Positions 37,151-43,911 of a DNA stretch of 64,000 bases are shown here, piece after piece. The DNA lies in the IMG/VR virus record IMGVR_UViG_3300023174_000002, positions 35,209 to 99,208 of that record; one strand, written 5' to 3'. A model generated the notes under the pieces. The model was not told the origin of the DNA and made no database searches. It saw nothing but the letters and a program-made list of their open reading frames with translations. Positions within the stretch are counted from its first letter, which is position 1; each line of letters starts with the position of its first letter. The translations under genes and the position numbers were made by a program. Source of the stretch: a virus.

Positions 37151-38148
37151 TATATTCTCCCTACTAAATTATACTCAAATATCTGCCAACACTTTTCCCA
37201 AGACCAGCGATAGCTATTTACTACCACCGTACGTCTGGGAATTGCCAGTGCTTGTACTACTGCCAGTTTCAAGTCAGCACTAACAGCACCAGTACGACCA
37301 CATTCAATTACGTCTTTGGGACCACAAACTGGATAACCAGCAACTGGTGTGCCACAGGCCATAGCCTCAATCATTACTATACCAAAAGTATCCCAACGGC
37401 TGGTAAAGACCAAGCAGTCTGCGGTACGGTAGTAATTAGCCAGTTCTTCGCCGGTTTTCATACCCACAAATTCCACCTCAGGGTATTTACTAGCCAAATA
37501 CTTTAATTGCGGCCCATTGCCTACCACAATCTTTTTGGCACCCAAATAGTCTAGTTTGCAAAAGTCTTCGCAGTTCTTTTCCGGCGCTACTCTACCAACC
37601 CATAACAGTGTAGGCATGCTTTGCTCACTGCCTAAACCACCGTAAAACTGCTGGCGGTCTACACCTCGGGTCCAGGGTACAATATCGCCCAAAAAGCCCT
37701 GCTGTTTAAGTTCACCGACCATACTAGCCGTAGTAGTTAACACCTTGCCCGAATGCTTGTGAAACCAACGCAAGTACCGGTAAGTCCAGCTGGTGGGAAT
37801 TTTATAGTATTTATTCAAGGCTTCTGGGATCTTGGTATGGTAGCTGGTGTTATACCGCCAGCCATGTTTGTCCATCCAGCAGCGTGCTGCTAAACCTAGT
37901 GGACCCTCAGTTGCAATATGCACATAATCAGGGTTTACCGCCGCCAGCTTTTCGCCAATGCCTTGAGGCCACGATAGCCTAATATCCCCATAACCAGGAG
38001 CACCACAATTAGGGAACTGCCGGGGATCACAATATACAAACTCATAGCCAGCGCGATCTGCTTGTAGTTCCAAGTTGTGAAACGTTGTAACCACTCCGTT
38101 AACTTGTTGGGGGACATTATCTGTGATTACTAAGATTGTTTTTGACAT
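37150..38148 (-). CDS. GT4-family glycosyltransferase
   Basis: 332 residues with GT-B fold features: N-terminal VNGVVTTFHNLELQADRAGY, donor-site region LLWVGRVAPEKNCEDF, and the GT4 motif SRWDTFGIVMIEAMACGTPVAGYPV (E-x7-E). It resembles enzymes that add a sugar to a diacylglycerol lipid. It shares an operon with the LpxH-like phosphatase, with only a small secreted protein between. In many bacteria a GT4 and an LpxH-like phosphatase gene are also paired, so envelope glycolipid remodelling during infection is a reasonable inference. Confidence 0.85.
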   Translation of the reverse strand: MSKTILVITDNVPQQVNGVVTTFHNLELQADRAGYEFVYCDPRQFPNCGAPGYGDIRLSWPQGIGEKLAAVNPDYVHIATEGPLGLAARCWMDKHGWRYNTSYHTKIPEALNKYYKIPTSWTYRYLRWFHKHSGKVLTTTASMVGELKQQGFLGDIVPWTRGVDRQQFYGGLGSEQSMPTLLWVGRVAPEKNCEDFCKLDYLGAKKIVVGNGPQLKYLASKYPEVEFVGMKTGEELANYYRTADCLVFTSRWDTFGIVMIEAMACGTPVAGYPVCGPKDVIECGRTGAVSADLKLAVVQALAIPRRTVVVNSYRWSWEKCWQIFEYNLVGRI

Positions 38149-38303
38149 TGTGAAACTACCTTGAATTGTGGAAATTTAAGTTGATACTGTATGGTACGTT
38201 GTGCAGCCAAACATTCTTGTTCTGTGTAAAACTCTAAGGTTACACGGCCCGGTACATCCTTAGGGTCCTGTGTGTGCACTGCTAGGATTATTAACAACCA
38301 CAT
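38130..38303 (-). CDS. Small secreted protein
   Basis: 57 residues from ATG 38303 (GGAGG upstream). A short hydrophobic N-terminus (MWLLIILAVHTQ) looks like a weak signal peptide, followed by FYTEQECLAAQRTIQYQL and a C-terminal Cys. It overlaps both neighbours, so translation is coupled. Two cysteines could form a disulfide in the periplasm. Function unknown. Confidence 0.6.
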   Translation of the reverse strand: MWLLIILAVHTQDPKDVPGRVTLEFYTEQECLAAQRTIQYQLKFPQFKVVSQCQKQS

Positions 38304-39045
38304 CTTTAGGCCTCCACTCCACAATTTCCCAGTAACCATTTGTGTGTTCTACTAGTGCAGTACACGACTCTACCCAATCACCCGAATTCATATAACCTAC
38401 ACCATCTACCACTTTAATCTCAGCTTGATGAATATGGCCACAGATTACACCATCAAACTTGCGTTTTTCAGCATATTGGGTAATAGTTTGTTCAAATTTG
38501 AAAATAAAGTCTACTGCACGCTTTACTTTATGCTTTAACCACTGTGATAGCGACCAGTAACCAAAGCCTAGGCGATGTCGTAACTGGTTAAAGTTAGTAT
38601 TTAAGCCTAGGACAAAATCATAAGCACTGTCTCCCAACCAAGCTAACCAGGGAGCTAGTCTGGTAATGCCATCAAACATATCGCCGTGTGTGACTAACCA
38701 ACGACGATTGTGGTGGTCTACATAAGTGCACTGATTTACCACCTCTATACGACCAAATTGCAGTCCATAGGTAATTAGTGGCCTGAGAAACTCGTCGTGA
38801 TTGCCTGCCACGTAAACCACACGGGTCTTTTCACGATTAGCTTTTGCTAAAACATGGCGGATTACATTAGTATGTGAGTTTGCCCAACGCAGTTTATTCT
38901 GCTTGACCTTCCAACCATCAATAATATCGCCTACTAAGTACAGCTCGTCGCAGGTGTTGGATTTTAGGAATTGTGACAAGTACTCGGCTTTACTAGCTTT
39001 AGTACCCAAGTGCACGTCCGAGATAAAAATCGCCCTGTAGTGCAT
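38260..39045 (-). CDS. LpxH-like calcineurin-family phosphatase
   Basis: 261 residues with all metallophosphoesterase motifs in order: ISDVHLG (8-14), LVGDIIDGW (about 37-45), AGNHDEF (about 79-85), THGDMFDG and ICGHIHQAE. The closest type is the UDP-2,3-diacylglucosamine diphosphatase group (LpxH-like). CTGGAG precedes ATG 39045 and the gene is the first after the minus-strand promoter at 39068. Its pairing with a GT4 glycosyltransferase suggests action on envelope lipids, but a general phosphodiesterase cannot be excluded. Confidence 0.85.
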   Translation of the reverse strand: MHYRAIFISDVHLGTKASKAEYLSQFLKSNTCDELYLVGDIIDGWKVKQNKLRWANSHTNVIRHVLAKANREKTRVVYVAGNHDEFLRPLITYGLQFGRIEVVNQCTYVDHHNRRWLVTHGDMFDGITRLAPWLAWLGDSAYDFVLGLNTNFNQLRHRLGFGYWSLSQWLKHKVKRAVDFIFKFEQTITQYAEKRKFDGVICGHIHQAEIKVVDGVGYMNSGDWVESCTALVEHTNGYWEIVEWRPKDVVVNNPSSAHTGP

Positions 39046-39067
39046 ATATCCTCCAGTAATTTTCTAG

Positions 39068-39097
39068 ATTATATCACCTTAGGCACCTAAAAGTCAA
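39068..39097 (-). promoter_or_regulatory. Minus-strand promoter of the left arm
   Basis: TTGACT (39092-39097), 18 bp, TATAAT (39068-39073) on the minus strand. The spacer carries an inverted repeat TTAGG-TG-CCTAA that could be an operator. It starts the whole packaging and head operon. Confidence 0.75.
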
Positions 39098-39128
39098 CAT
39101 AAATTTTTCAGCGCTGGTAAAAATATTC

Positions 39129-39157
39129 TTGAAATTTGTGGCTAATTGGTGTATAAT
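39129..39157 (+). promoter_or_regulatory. Divergent plus-strand promoter
   Basis: TTGAAA (39129-39134), 17 bp, TATAAT (39152-39157), with GGGGA and ATG 39178 shortly after. Back to back with the minus-strand promoter, it marks the strand-switch point. Confidence 0.75.
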
Positions 39158-39177
39158 AGTATTTTTTGGGGATATTT

Positions 39178-39327
39178 ATGTGGCGACTGTGGGCGAAAGC
39201 ATTAGGCGATAAGTATGGTTTAACGGATCGTGAGGCTGACGTAGTTTGCTGGATTAGAACTGCAATTGTGTTGTGCTATCTATTAACAAATTTGGTGATT
39301 GTGTTGGGCGTTGTACACCACTGGTAG
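39178..39327 (+). CDS. Small membrane protein
   Basis: 49 residues starting MWRLWAKALGDKYGLTDRE and ending in a hydrophobic helix (CWIRTAIVLCYLLTNLVIVLG). The ATG is 20 bases after a good -10 box and has GGGGAT upstream. It stands alone between divergent promoters and a noncoding AT-rich stretch. A monotopic inner-membrane peptide is likely; function unknown. Confidence 0.6.
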   Translation: MWRLWAKALGDKYGLTDREADVVCWIRTAIVLCYLLTNLVIVLGVVHHW

Positions 39328-39568
39328 CTGGCACCGAAAGTTTTGGGTAAATTTTTTTAAAGTTGGCCGTGTGGTAGGGCCCTAATCGTTCTATTAAACA
39401 GCACGTCCGATAACCCCCCTGTCTTTTTTATAATGATTATATATTATATATGCATATAATATTATAGCACATAGAGCGACCCCGCGTCAAGTCCCTGGCA
39501 TATAATATTTTCTTATATACTGCGCGCTTCTTATACGAAAACAATCTAACACATTTGCGATTTTGGGC
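39328..39568. other. AT-rich noncoding region, possible replication origin
   Basis: No ORF is convincing. The block 39427-39470 is nearly all A/T and holds nested dyads around a TATATGCATATA core. A minus-strand promoter-like pair, TTGACG (39485-39490), 18 bp, TATAAT (39461-39466), lies within. The site sits at the switch between leftward and rightward transcription. An origin or a transcription boundary are both possible; neither is shown. Confidence 0.3.
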
Positions 39569-39597
39569 TTGCACTCTCGGCTGACTTCCCGTATAAT
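39569..39597 (+). promoter_or_regulatory. Plus-strand promoter, ATG 7 nt after -10
   Basis: TTGCAC (39569-39574), 17 bp, TATAAT (39592-39597). An ATG follows after exactly 7 bases (39605), beginning an 11-codon ORF (MDRAITKGEAY, 39605-39640) that would be read from a leaderless 5' end. The HTH gene follows 100 bases later. Confidence 0.75.
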
Positions 39598-39603
39598 TCT
39601 TTA

Positions 39604-39743
39604 CATGGACAGAGCAATTACGAAAGGGGAAGCCTACTGACCTTAACTGTGCTTGTTAGCAGTTAATTTAGCAAGCGTCGCAACGCAGGGTTATACGATA
39701 ACTAATCCTGCACGTTAACCTTTATTTACTTTTGGAGAATCGC
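39604..39743 (+). other. Structured leader of the first HTH gene
   Basis: About 140 nt between the predicted start site and the HTH gene. It holds a mini-ORF (39605-39640) and a hairpin around GTTAT-ACG-ATAAC with GCAGG / CCTGC outside. It may be an autoregulatory leader; no known riboswitch is recognised. Confidence 0.4.
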
Positions 39744-40070
39744 ATGGCTGAGAAAGCAATTAACTATACCCCTGAGCAAACTGCCGCGCTTGTTGCTGAC
39801 TATCGCGATGGTATCAGCGTTGAGCAATTGGCAATGCAATTGGGTAAATCGGTACGCTCGATTGTTGCAAAGTTGTCTCGTGAAGGCGTGTATCAGAAAA
39901 AAGAATACAAAACCAAAACGGGTGAAGCCGTGGTTAAAAAGGATTCTGTTGCTGATGCAATTGGCGCAATCTTGCGCTTGCCTGAGAATGACATTGAATC
40001 GCTCACTAAGGCTAATAAGTCAGCATTAAAGGCAATCTTTGATGCATTGGCTAATTCCAAGCCGATTTAA
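39744..40070 (+). CDS. Helix-turn-helix DNA-binding protein, copy 1
   Basis: 108 residues from ATG 39744 (GGAG upstream). The N-terminal half, YTPEQTAALVADYRDGISVEQLAMQLGKSVRSIVAKLSREGVY, is a tri-helical HTH with recognition helix SVRSIVAKL. The C-terminal half (RLPENDIESLTKANKSALKAIFDAL) is a second small helical unit. Copies lie at 44313, 45434 and (minus strand) 46622. This is a small HTH type also seen in other phages, presumably a transcription regulator. Leucine is mostly TTG and never CTA here, unlike the rest of the window. Confidence 0.8.
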   Translation: MAEKAINYTPEQTAALVADYRDGISVEQLAMQLGKSVRSIVAKLSREGVYQKKEYKTKTGEAVVKKDSVADAIGAILRLPENDIESLTKANKSALKAIFDALANSKPI

Positions 40071-40071
40071 A

Positions 40072-40097
40072 TAAAGGGCGAAAGCCCTTTATTTAAT
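40072..40097. terminator. Terminator after HTH copy 1
   Basis: 8-bp stem TAAAGGGC / GCCCTTTA with a GAAA loop, flanked by T-rich sequence on the right and A/T-rich on the left, so it may work in both directions. On the minus strand it would end a ~65-nt RNA started by the promoter in the adjacent repeat. Confidence 0.7.
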
Positions 40098-40106
40098 TTA
40101 TAACGA

Positions 40107-40212
40107 CCAGGCTGTTGCAAAAAAACAACAGCGCTGGCGCCAAATTATAGCATATAATTTGGGCGCGTGTCAAGGGGGTGGGCGAAAATACAACACTAGG
40201 GAAAACCCCTAG
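40107..40212. repeat. Island intergenic repeat 1 (antisense promoter + stem-loop)
   Basis: From left: stem-loop CTGTTG / CAACAG (outer CCAG / CTGG), then a minus-strand promoter TTGACA (40168-40173), 18 bp, TATAAT (40144-40149) set in a GCGCC dyad, then GCGAAAATACAACA and a CTAGGG / CCCCTAG hairpin. A transcript from it would carry the stem-loop and end at the terminator 40072-40091. Confidence 0.75.
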
Positions 40213-40240
40213 TTGACCTGCTCGATTTTTGGTGTAGAAT
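40213..40240 (+). promoter_or_regulatory. Plus promoter of the SprT-like gene (leaderless type)
   Basis: TTGACC (40213-40218), 16 bp, TAGAAT (40235-40240). ATG 40248 follows after exactly 7 bases, so the mRNA would begin at or one base before the start codon. Confidence 0.65.
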
Positions 40241-40247
40241 TATGGTC

Positions 40248-40610
40248 ATGGATAAGTCACTAATTCTTCAGCGTGTAACGCAACGAGCCGACAAGGTATG
40301 GCACGACTTTACCTTGTTATATCCTCAATTGATTCGTTTTAATAAACCAACTATTGAATTAAATGGTCGGTTTACTAAAACAGCCGGTCGGTGCTGGATG
40401 GAAACCAATCATATTGAGATTGGGACTAAGTTTGTTATTGCCCATTATGATCAGATTATGGGCGAAACAATTCCGCATGAAATTGCACATCAGGTTGATT
40501 TTAACTTGAATGGCAAACCACGCGGTAATCGTTGGCATGGCCCAACATGGCAAAAGATTATGCAATCTTATGGATTGCCTCCCGAAACTTATCATAGCAT
40601 GGACGTTTGA
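40248..40610 (+). CDS. SprT-like zinc metalloprotease 1
   Basis: 120 residues from ATG 40248; an ATG two codons earlier lies too close to the -10 box. The zinc motif HEIAH (PHEIAHQVDF) is followed by a downstream His/Trp segment (RWHGPTWQKIMQSYG), as in SprT/Spartan domains. SprT-type proteins cut DNA-bound proteins; a phage copy might clear crosslinks or attack host DNA-binding proteins. The next gene starts directly after its stop. No Shine-Dalgarno is present, in line with a leaderless mRNA. Confidence 0.8.
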   Translation: MDKSLILQRVTQRADKVWHDFTLLYPQLIRFNKPTIELNGRFTKTAGRCWMETNHIEIGTKFVIAHYDQIMGETIPHEIAHQVDFNLNGKPRGNRWHGPTWQKIMQSYGLPPETYHSMDV

Positions 40611-40817
40611 ATGTTAGCATGGATTGGCACAATCAGCAGTATAATGGGATCGTTCCTTGTTGCTTTCGGCATAATGAATTGGGGTTATATTTGCTTTATT
40701 ACCGGAACCCTATCATGGTTAATTATTGCAATAGCACGCAAAGATAAAGCATTGGGCGTATTAAATGGCGCATTTTTAATTGCCAATATAATCGGAATTG
40801 TTCGTTATGTAATTTAA
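40611..40817 (+). CDS. Small membrane protein
   Basis: 68 residues, almost entirely hydrophobic, with three likely membrane helices (WIGTISSIMGSFLVAFGIM, YICFITGTLSWLIIAIA, GVLNGAFLIANIIGIVRYVI). It begins at the base after the SprT stop, so it is translated by coupling. Function unknown. Confidence 0.65.
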   Translation: MLAWIGTISSIMGSFLVAFGIMNWGYICFITGTLSWLIIAIARKDKALGVLNGAFLIANIIGIVRYVI

Positions 40818-40822
40818 TATGA

Positions 40823-40924
40823 CCAGGTGTTGTATTTTTACAACACGCTGGCGCCAAAATTATATCATAATTTTGCGGCCCGTGTCAAGGGGGTGTGCAA
40901 AAATACCACACTAGGGGAAACCCT
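40823..40924. repeat. Island intergenic repeat 2 (antisense promoter + stem-loop)
   Basis: CCAG-GTGTTGTA / TACAACAC-CTGG stem-loop (40823-40851), GGCGCC, minus promoter TTGACA (40883-40888), 18 bp, TATAAT (40859-40864) inside an AAAATTAT dyad, then GTGCAAAAATACCACA and a CTAGGGG / CCCT half hairpin. Same layout as repeat 1. Confidence 0.75.
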
Positions 40925-40939
40925 GCGACACCGTGTCGC
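40925..40939. promoter_or_regulatory. Palindrome, possible operator
   Basis: GCGACAC-C-GTGTCGC, a perfect 7+7 dyad with a one-base centre, 11 bases upstream of a -35 box. It is a candidate binding site for a dimeric regulator, possibly one of the island's HTH proteins (inference). Confidence 0.45.
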
Positions 40940-40950
40940 ACCTTGGGCGC

Positions 40951-40978
40951 TTGCACAATCCAAAAAACCCTGTATAAT
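40951..40978 (+). promoter_or_regulatory. Plus promoter with mini-ORF at start site
   Basis: TTGCAC (40951-40956), 16 bp, TATAAT (40973-40978). ATG 40986 follows after 7 bases and encodes only M-D-R-R-stop (40986-41000). The ribosome site GGAG of the next gene lies inside this mini-ORF. Confidence 0.75.
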
Positions 40979-41004
40979 ACTCTACATGGATCGGAGATAA
41001 AACG

Positions 41005-41175
41005 ATGGCAACTAAACTGCACTTAGCACTGGCAATGAAAAAAGCCAGTAAACCAGATAATCGGGCGCATAAGCCCCTATTTGTGAATAGCCCATTTAAG
41101 CCAAAGGTTATTCCAAATAAAAAGAAAACAAAATTGGCTAAACTTTTTAATGGTTGGGGATTTGGCGATGAATAA
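41005..41175 (+). CDS. Small basic protein
   Basis: 56 residues (MATKLHLALAMKKASKPDNR..., KPKVIPNKKKTKLAKLF), strongly basic. CGGAG 8 bases upstream of ATG 41005. It overlaps the next start (GATGAATAA). A nucleic-acid-binding role is possible from charge alone. No family recognised. Confidence 0.6.
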   Translation: MATKLHLALAMKKASKPDNRAHKPLFVNSPFKPKVIPNKKKTKLAKLFNGWGFGDE

Positions 41176-41365
41176 ATTTAATTTGATTGAACAGGCCGCA
41201 AGGTTTGAAACGTCGCAATTAACCCGCGACGAATTGATTTACTTTGTAGAATCTGTTAAAATGCACGAGATGATAGAATTGGATTATGAGGGTTTAGTAA
41301 AACGCGTTGAACGTACTGCTAAACACTTGGTTGATGTTGCACGTTTTTTTAACAAAGGAGAATGA
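41168..41365 (+). CDS. Small helical protein of unknown function
   Basis: 65 residues from ATG 41168, overlapping the previous stop, with GGGGA upstream. Sequence is mostly helical (LIEQAARFETSQLTRDELIYFVESVKMHEMIEL). No domain recognised. Linked by overlap to the genes on both sides. Confidence 0.6.
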   Translation: MNKFNLIEQAARFETSQLTRDELIYFVESVKMHEMIELDYEGLVKRVERTAKHLVDVARFFNKGE

Positions 41366-41367
41366 TT

Positions 41368-41547
41368 ATGTTTATGGCTAAAAGCACTAATGACGAAACC
41401 ATTATGTCAATTGGTAATTCCATTGAGGAAGTCTGGCAAGACTTGCAATTTGGATTTGAATTGACCGATGATGATTTTGAGGATTTAGAGTGGTTTGAGA
41501 TTGAACCAATTACCGTAAAACGTAAATTGGAATTCGTTATTGAATAA
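41368..41547 (+). CDS. Small acidic protein of unknown function
   Basis: 59 residues from ATG 41368, 7 bases after AAAGGAG; an earlier ATG at 41362 is only 1-2 bases from that site. Acidic (SIEEVWQDLQFGFELTDDDFEDLEWFEIEP). The net negative charge fits DNA-mimic or inhibitor proteins, but this is speculative. Confidence 0.6.
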   Translation: MFMAKSTNDETIMSIGNSIEEVWQDLQFGFELTDDDFEDLEWFEIEPITVKRKLEFVIE

Positions 41548-41555
41548 ATAACGAG

Positions 41556-41621
41556 CCAGGGTGTTGTAAATTTACAACACCGCTGGCGCCAATTTTACCA
41601 GTAAAATTGGGCGCGTGTCAA
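41556..41621. repeat. Island intergenic repeat 3a
   Basis: Perfect palindrome GTGTTGTAAATTTACAACAC (41561-41580) inside CCAG / CTGG, then a minus promoter TTGACA (41616-41621), 18 bp, TAAAAT (41592-41597). Confidence 0.75.
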
Positions 41622-41640
41622 CAAAAATTTAAAATTTTTG

Positions 41641-41724
41641 TGTTGTATTTTTACAACGCTGACCGCGCCAAAATTATACACTAGCCTGGCCCGTGTGTCA
41701 ATAGGGGTTTGTCCCTATGTTGTA
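41641..41724. repeat. Island intergenic repeat 3b
   Basis: Stem-loop GTTGTA / TACAAC (41642-41657), minus promoter TTGACA (41696-41701), 17 bp, TATAAT (41673-41678), then an ATAGGG / CCCTAT hairpin (41701-41718). The second element in the same gap, giving two antisense promoters in tandem. Confidence 0.7.
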
Positions 41725-41736
41725 TTTTCGCAAAAC

Positions 41737-41765
41737 CTGGCACAACCCGATTTTTCGTGTATAAT
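41737..41765 (+). promoter_or_regulatory. Plus promoter of the HAD gene (leaderless type)
   Basis: CTGGCA (41737-41742), 17 bp, TATAAT (41760-41765). ATG 41773 lies after exactly 7 bases. Confidence 0.65.
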
Positions 41766-41772
41766 TCACTAC

Positions 41773-42276
41773 ATGGACACAACGCAGGCAAACAAGATGA
41801 TTAAACGGATCGCAATTTATGACATGGACGGCACTATCGTGGATTCCAGCCACCGTTACCGGACTATTTTAACCGATGCTGGTGAGCGCATTGATATTGG
41901 CTATTGGCGAGACAATCAGCATTTGGCAATGTTGGATGGCTTATTGCCATTGGCTAATAAATTTTGGGATGACTTGGACGATCCAGAATGTTATACTATC
42001 ATTGCGACTGCGCGGGTTATGAATGATCCAGATTGGGAATTTTTGAATACTAAATTGGGTATGCCAGATTATGTTATTTCGCGTACCCGCGATGATCAAC
42101 AATCAGGTTCCACGCTAAAGATTAACGGATTGATTAAATGCTTTGAGACTGTTAATATCAATTTAGATAATCTGCAAGATGTTGTTTTCTATGAGGACAA
42201 TGTAGATTATCTCAAAGCGGTATGCGATTACTTTGGTTTTCGCGGTGTTTATATTCCTAGCAAACAAGGACACTAA
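41773..42276 (+). CDS. HAD-family phosphatase
   Basis: 167 residues from ATG 41773; longer starts would run upstream through the promoter and repeat. HAD motif I is IYDMDGT (Asp17, Asp19), with TIIATARVM as motif II region and FYEDNVDYLKAV as the motif IV region. The size and spacing resemble phosphatase domains of phage RNA/DNA end-repair proteins, so 3'-phosphate removal is possible; other nucleotide phosphatases are equally possible. There is no ribosome site before the ATG. Confidence 0.8.
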   Translation: MDTTQANKMIKRIAIYDMDGTIVDSSHRYRTILTDAGERIDIGYWRDNQHLAMLDGLLPLANKFWDDLDDPECYTIIATARVMNDPDWEFLNTKLGMPDYVISRTRDDQQSGSTLKINGLIKCFETVNINLDNLQDVVFYEDNVDYLKAVCDYFGFRGVYIPSKQGH

Positions 42277-42277
42277 A

Positions 42278-42373
42278 ATGACTAACGGAAACGATCCAGA
42301 CAAAATTGTTTTTTATGCGCTGATTGCTAGCGTTTGTGCGGTTGCTTATCTTGTTTTTACCGGAGCGGTATAA
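42278..42373 (+). CDS. Single-pass membrane peptide
   Basis: 31 residues (MTNGNDPDKIVFYALIASVCAVAYLVFTGAV) with one membrane helix. AAGGA 7 bases upstream of ATG 42278, and its stop overlaps the next start (TAATG). Size and layout fit a small inner-membrane regulator; function unknown. Confidence 0.6.
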   Translation: MTNGNDPDKIVFYALIASVCAVAYLVFTGAV

Positions 42374-42744
42374 TGAAACCATGGAATGAATTAACCCAAT
42401 TGGAGCAGTTGAATTGCATTTATTGGGATGCTTATAAAGAAGCGCATGGTATTCGTCCACGTTGGATTGATACTAGCACTTGGACTGTGGAACAATTCGA
42501 GCGTGAAATTCAGGAATTGTCGGATATTGCCGATCGTGCTAATGCACAACGCAATGCTGATGAATTGGCGGAATTTGAGAATGTAAAAGCCCGCATTCAT
42601 CAATTGCAGGAAATTCACGGTTTCGATTGGAATCAGGCCGTGAATTGGATTGATCAGGAAATGGGTACTAATGGCGACATTAGTTTCCTAGAATTTGAAT
42701 TGGGTATTCCCTACGGTTCGCTTACACTGGAGAATGTGCAATGA
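42373..42744 (+). CDS. Hypothetical protein
   Basis: 123 residues from ATG 42373, overlapping the previous stop. Trp/Glu/Gln-rich, helical (WTVEQFEREIQELSDIADRANAQRNADELAEFENVKARIHQL). Four-base overlap with the next gene. Not recognised. Confidence 0.65.
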   Translation: MKPWNELTQLEQLNCIYWDAYKEAHGIRPRWIDTSTWTVEQFEREIQELSDIADRANAQRNADELAEFENVKARIHQLQEIHGFDWNQAVNWIDQEMGTNGDISFLEFELGIPYGSLTLENVQ

Positions 42745-42947
42745 GTTTTTTAAATTACGACATTCTGGATTGTTGTGGTGCTTATGGCCGCAAGGCCAAT
42801 TGGGACGATTGGGTTAATGGCCTAGACTTTAAAATTATTGATGGCCCTTATTTTAGCATTAAAGACTGCAATAAGTTAAGCCAGGAATATGACGAATTGC
42901 ATTTTCGTTCTGCAATGGGAATTGAATTCCGGGTGTATTTAAAATAA
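42741..42947 (+). CDS. Hypothetical protein
   Basis: 68 residues (MSFLNYDILDCCGAYGRKANWDDWVNG...). GGAG precedes ATG 42741. The CCGAYGRKA segment is phage-like but not assigned to a family I can name. Ends just before repeat 4a. Confidence 0.6.
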   Translation: MSFLNYDILDCCGAYGRKANWDDWVNGLDFKIIDGPYFSIKDCNKLSQEYDELHFRSAMGIEFRVYLK

Positions 42948-42955
42948 ATAACGAA

Positions 42956-43018
42956 ATGTGTTGTAAAAATACAACACATGGCGCCAAAATTATACCATAA
43001 TTTTGCGGCGCGTGTCAA
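42956..43018. repeat. Island intergenic repeat 4a
   Basis: Stem-loop ATGTGTTGTA / TACAACACAT (42956-42979), GGCGCC, minus promoter TTGACA (43013-43018), 18 bp, TATAAT (42989-42994) in an AAAATTAT dyad. Confidence 0.75.
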
Positions 43019-43041
43019 GAAAAATTTCGTAAATTTTTCGT

Positions 43042-43136
43042 GCTGTTGTATTTTTACAACAGCTGACGCGCCAAAATTTTACCACCAAAAAATTTTTTTG
43101 TCAATAGGGGAAAACCCCTATGTTGTATTTTTGCAC
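43042..43136. repeat. Island intergenic repeat 4b
   Basis: Stem-loop GCTGTTGTA / TACAACAGC (43042-43063), minus promoter TTGACA (43099-43104), 17 bp, TAAAAT (43076-43081), then perfect ATAGGGG / CCCCTAT hairpin and TGTTGTATTTTTGCAC. Second of a tandem pair, as in repeat 3. Confidence 0.75.
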
Positions 43137-43139
43137 TTC

Positions 43140-43169
43140 CTGGCACTGGGCGAATTTTCGTGTTATTAT
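43140..43169 (+). promoter_or_regulatory. Probable plus promoter of the exonuclease gene
   Basis: CTGGCA (43140-43145), 18 bp, TATTAT (43164-43169). It shares CTGGCAC and TTTTCGTGT with the promoter at 41737. The start codon here is 40 bases downstream rather than 7. Confidence 0.5.
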
Positions 43170-43208
43170 CTTAACTCGGCGTCTTGCCGTGGCTCACCTT
43201 TACCTATC

Positions 43209-43910
43209 ATGGCCAAAAAGCAGTTTTTCGCAATTCTCGACACCGAAACCACCTGCAATGATACCGTTGCAGATTTTGCAATTGTTATTTGTGATCGTAA
43301 TGGTCGCATTTACAATAAATGCGCGGTATTGGTTCGCAATCATTTTGATGCAATGGATCTTTTTTATGACAAAACAAAACAAAACGGTGAAATGTGGTCG
43401 CGTGAATACGCAAGCAAAAAGCAAACCCAATATTTTGCAATGCTTGATTCAGGTTCGCGGCAATTGGCGTCTATTGCCTCAATCAATGCGTGGATTCAAA
43501 AAGCCATTGGCAAATACAATCCTACATTAACCGCTTACAATCTGGCTTTTGATAAATCAAAATGTGCCAATACCGGAATTGATTTGTCGGGTTTTGCTGA
43601 ATCGTTTTGCCTTTGGCAAGCGGCAATTGGCAATATTTGCAAAAAGCAATATCGTCAATTTGCATTAGACAATCATTTGTTTAATGCTCCGACTAAACAT
43701 GGCAATATGTCCATTAAAACTACTGCTGAATCTGTTTTTGCGTTTTTAAATGGCCAATTTGTTGAAGAGCCACATACTGCATTAGAAGATGCACAAGATT
43801 TTGAATTGCCAATTCTGGTCAATGTTTTAAAACGTCGCAATTGGCGTGACAATATCATTGCACACGATTGGAAAAAATTCCAAGTAAAAGATTTTTACAA
43901 GGCAATCTAA
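43209..43910 (+). CDS. DEDD (DnaQ-like) 3'-5' exonuclease
   Basis: 233 residues from ATG 43209 (MAKKQFFAILDTETT); longer starts would run through repeats 4a and 4b and are rejected. Exo I is LDTETT (Asp11, Glu13), Exo II lies near YNLAFDKSK, and Exo III is HTALEDAQDFELPI, giving a DEDDh set. The usual role is trimming DNA or RNA ends or proofreading. It is followed directly by the second SprT-like gene. No clear ribosome site is seen. Confidence 0.85.
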   Translation: MAKKQFFAILDTETTCNDTVADFAIVICDRNGRIYNKCAVLVRNHFDAMDLFYDKTKQNGEMWSREYASKKQTQYFAMLDSGSRQLASIASINAWIQKAIGKYNPTLTAYNLAFDKSKCANTGIDLSGFAESFCLWQAAIGNICKKQYRQFALDNHLFNAPTKHGNMSIKTTAESVFAFLNGQFVEEPHTALEDAQDFELPILVNVLKRRNWRDNIIAHDWKKFQVKDFYKAI

Positions 43911-43911
43911 A

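Noticed and set aside
42978-43208. N-terminal extension of the exonuclease
   Set aside because: This stretch is made of intergenic repeats 4a and 4b and the promoter; family similarity begins at MAKKQFFAILDTE (43209).
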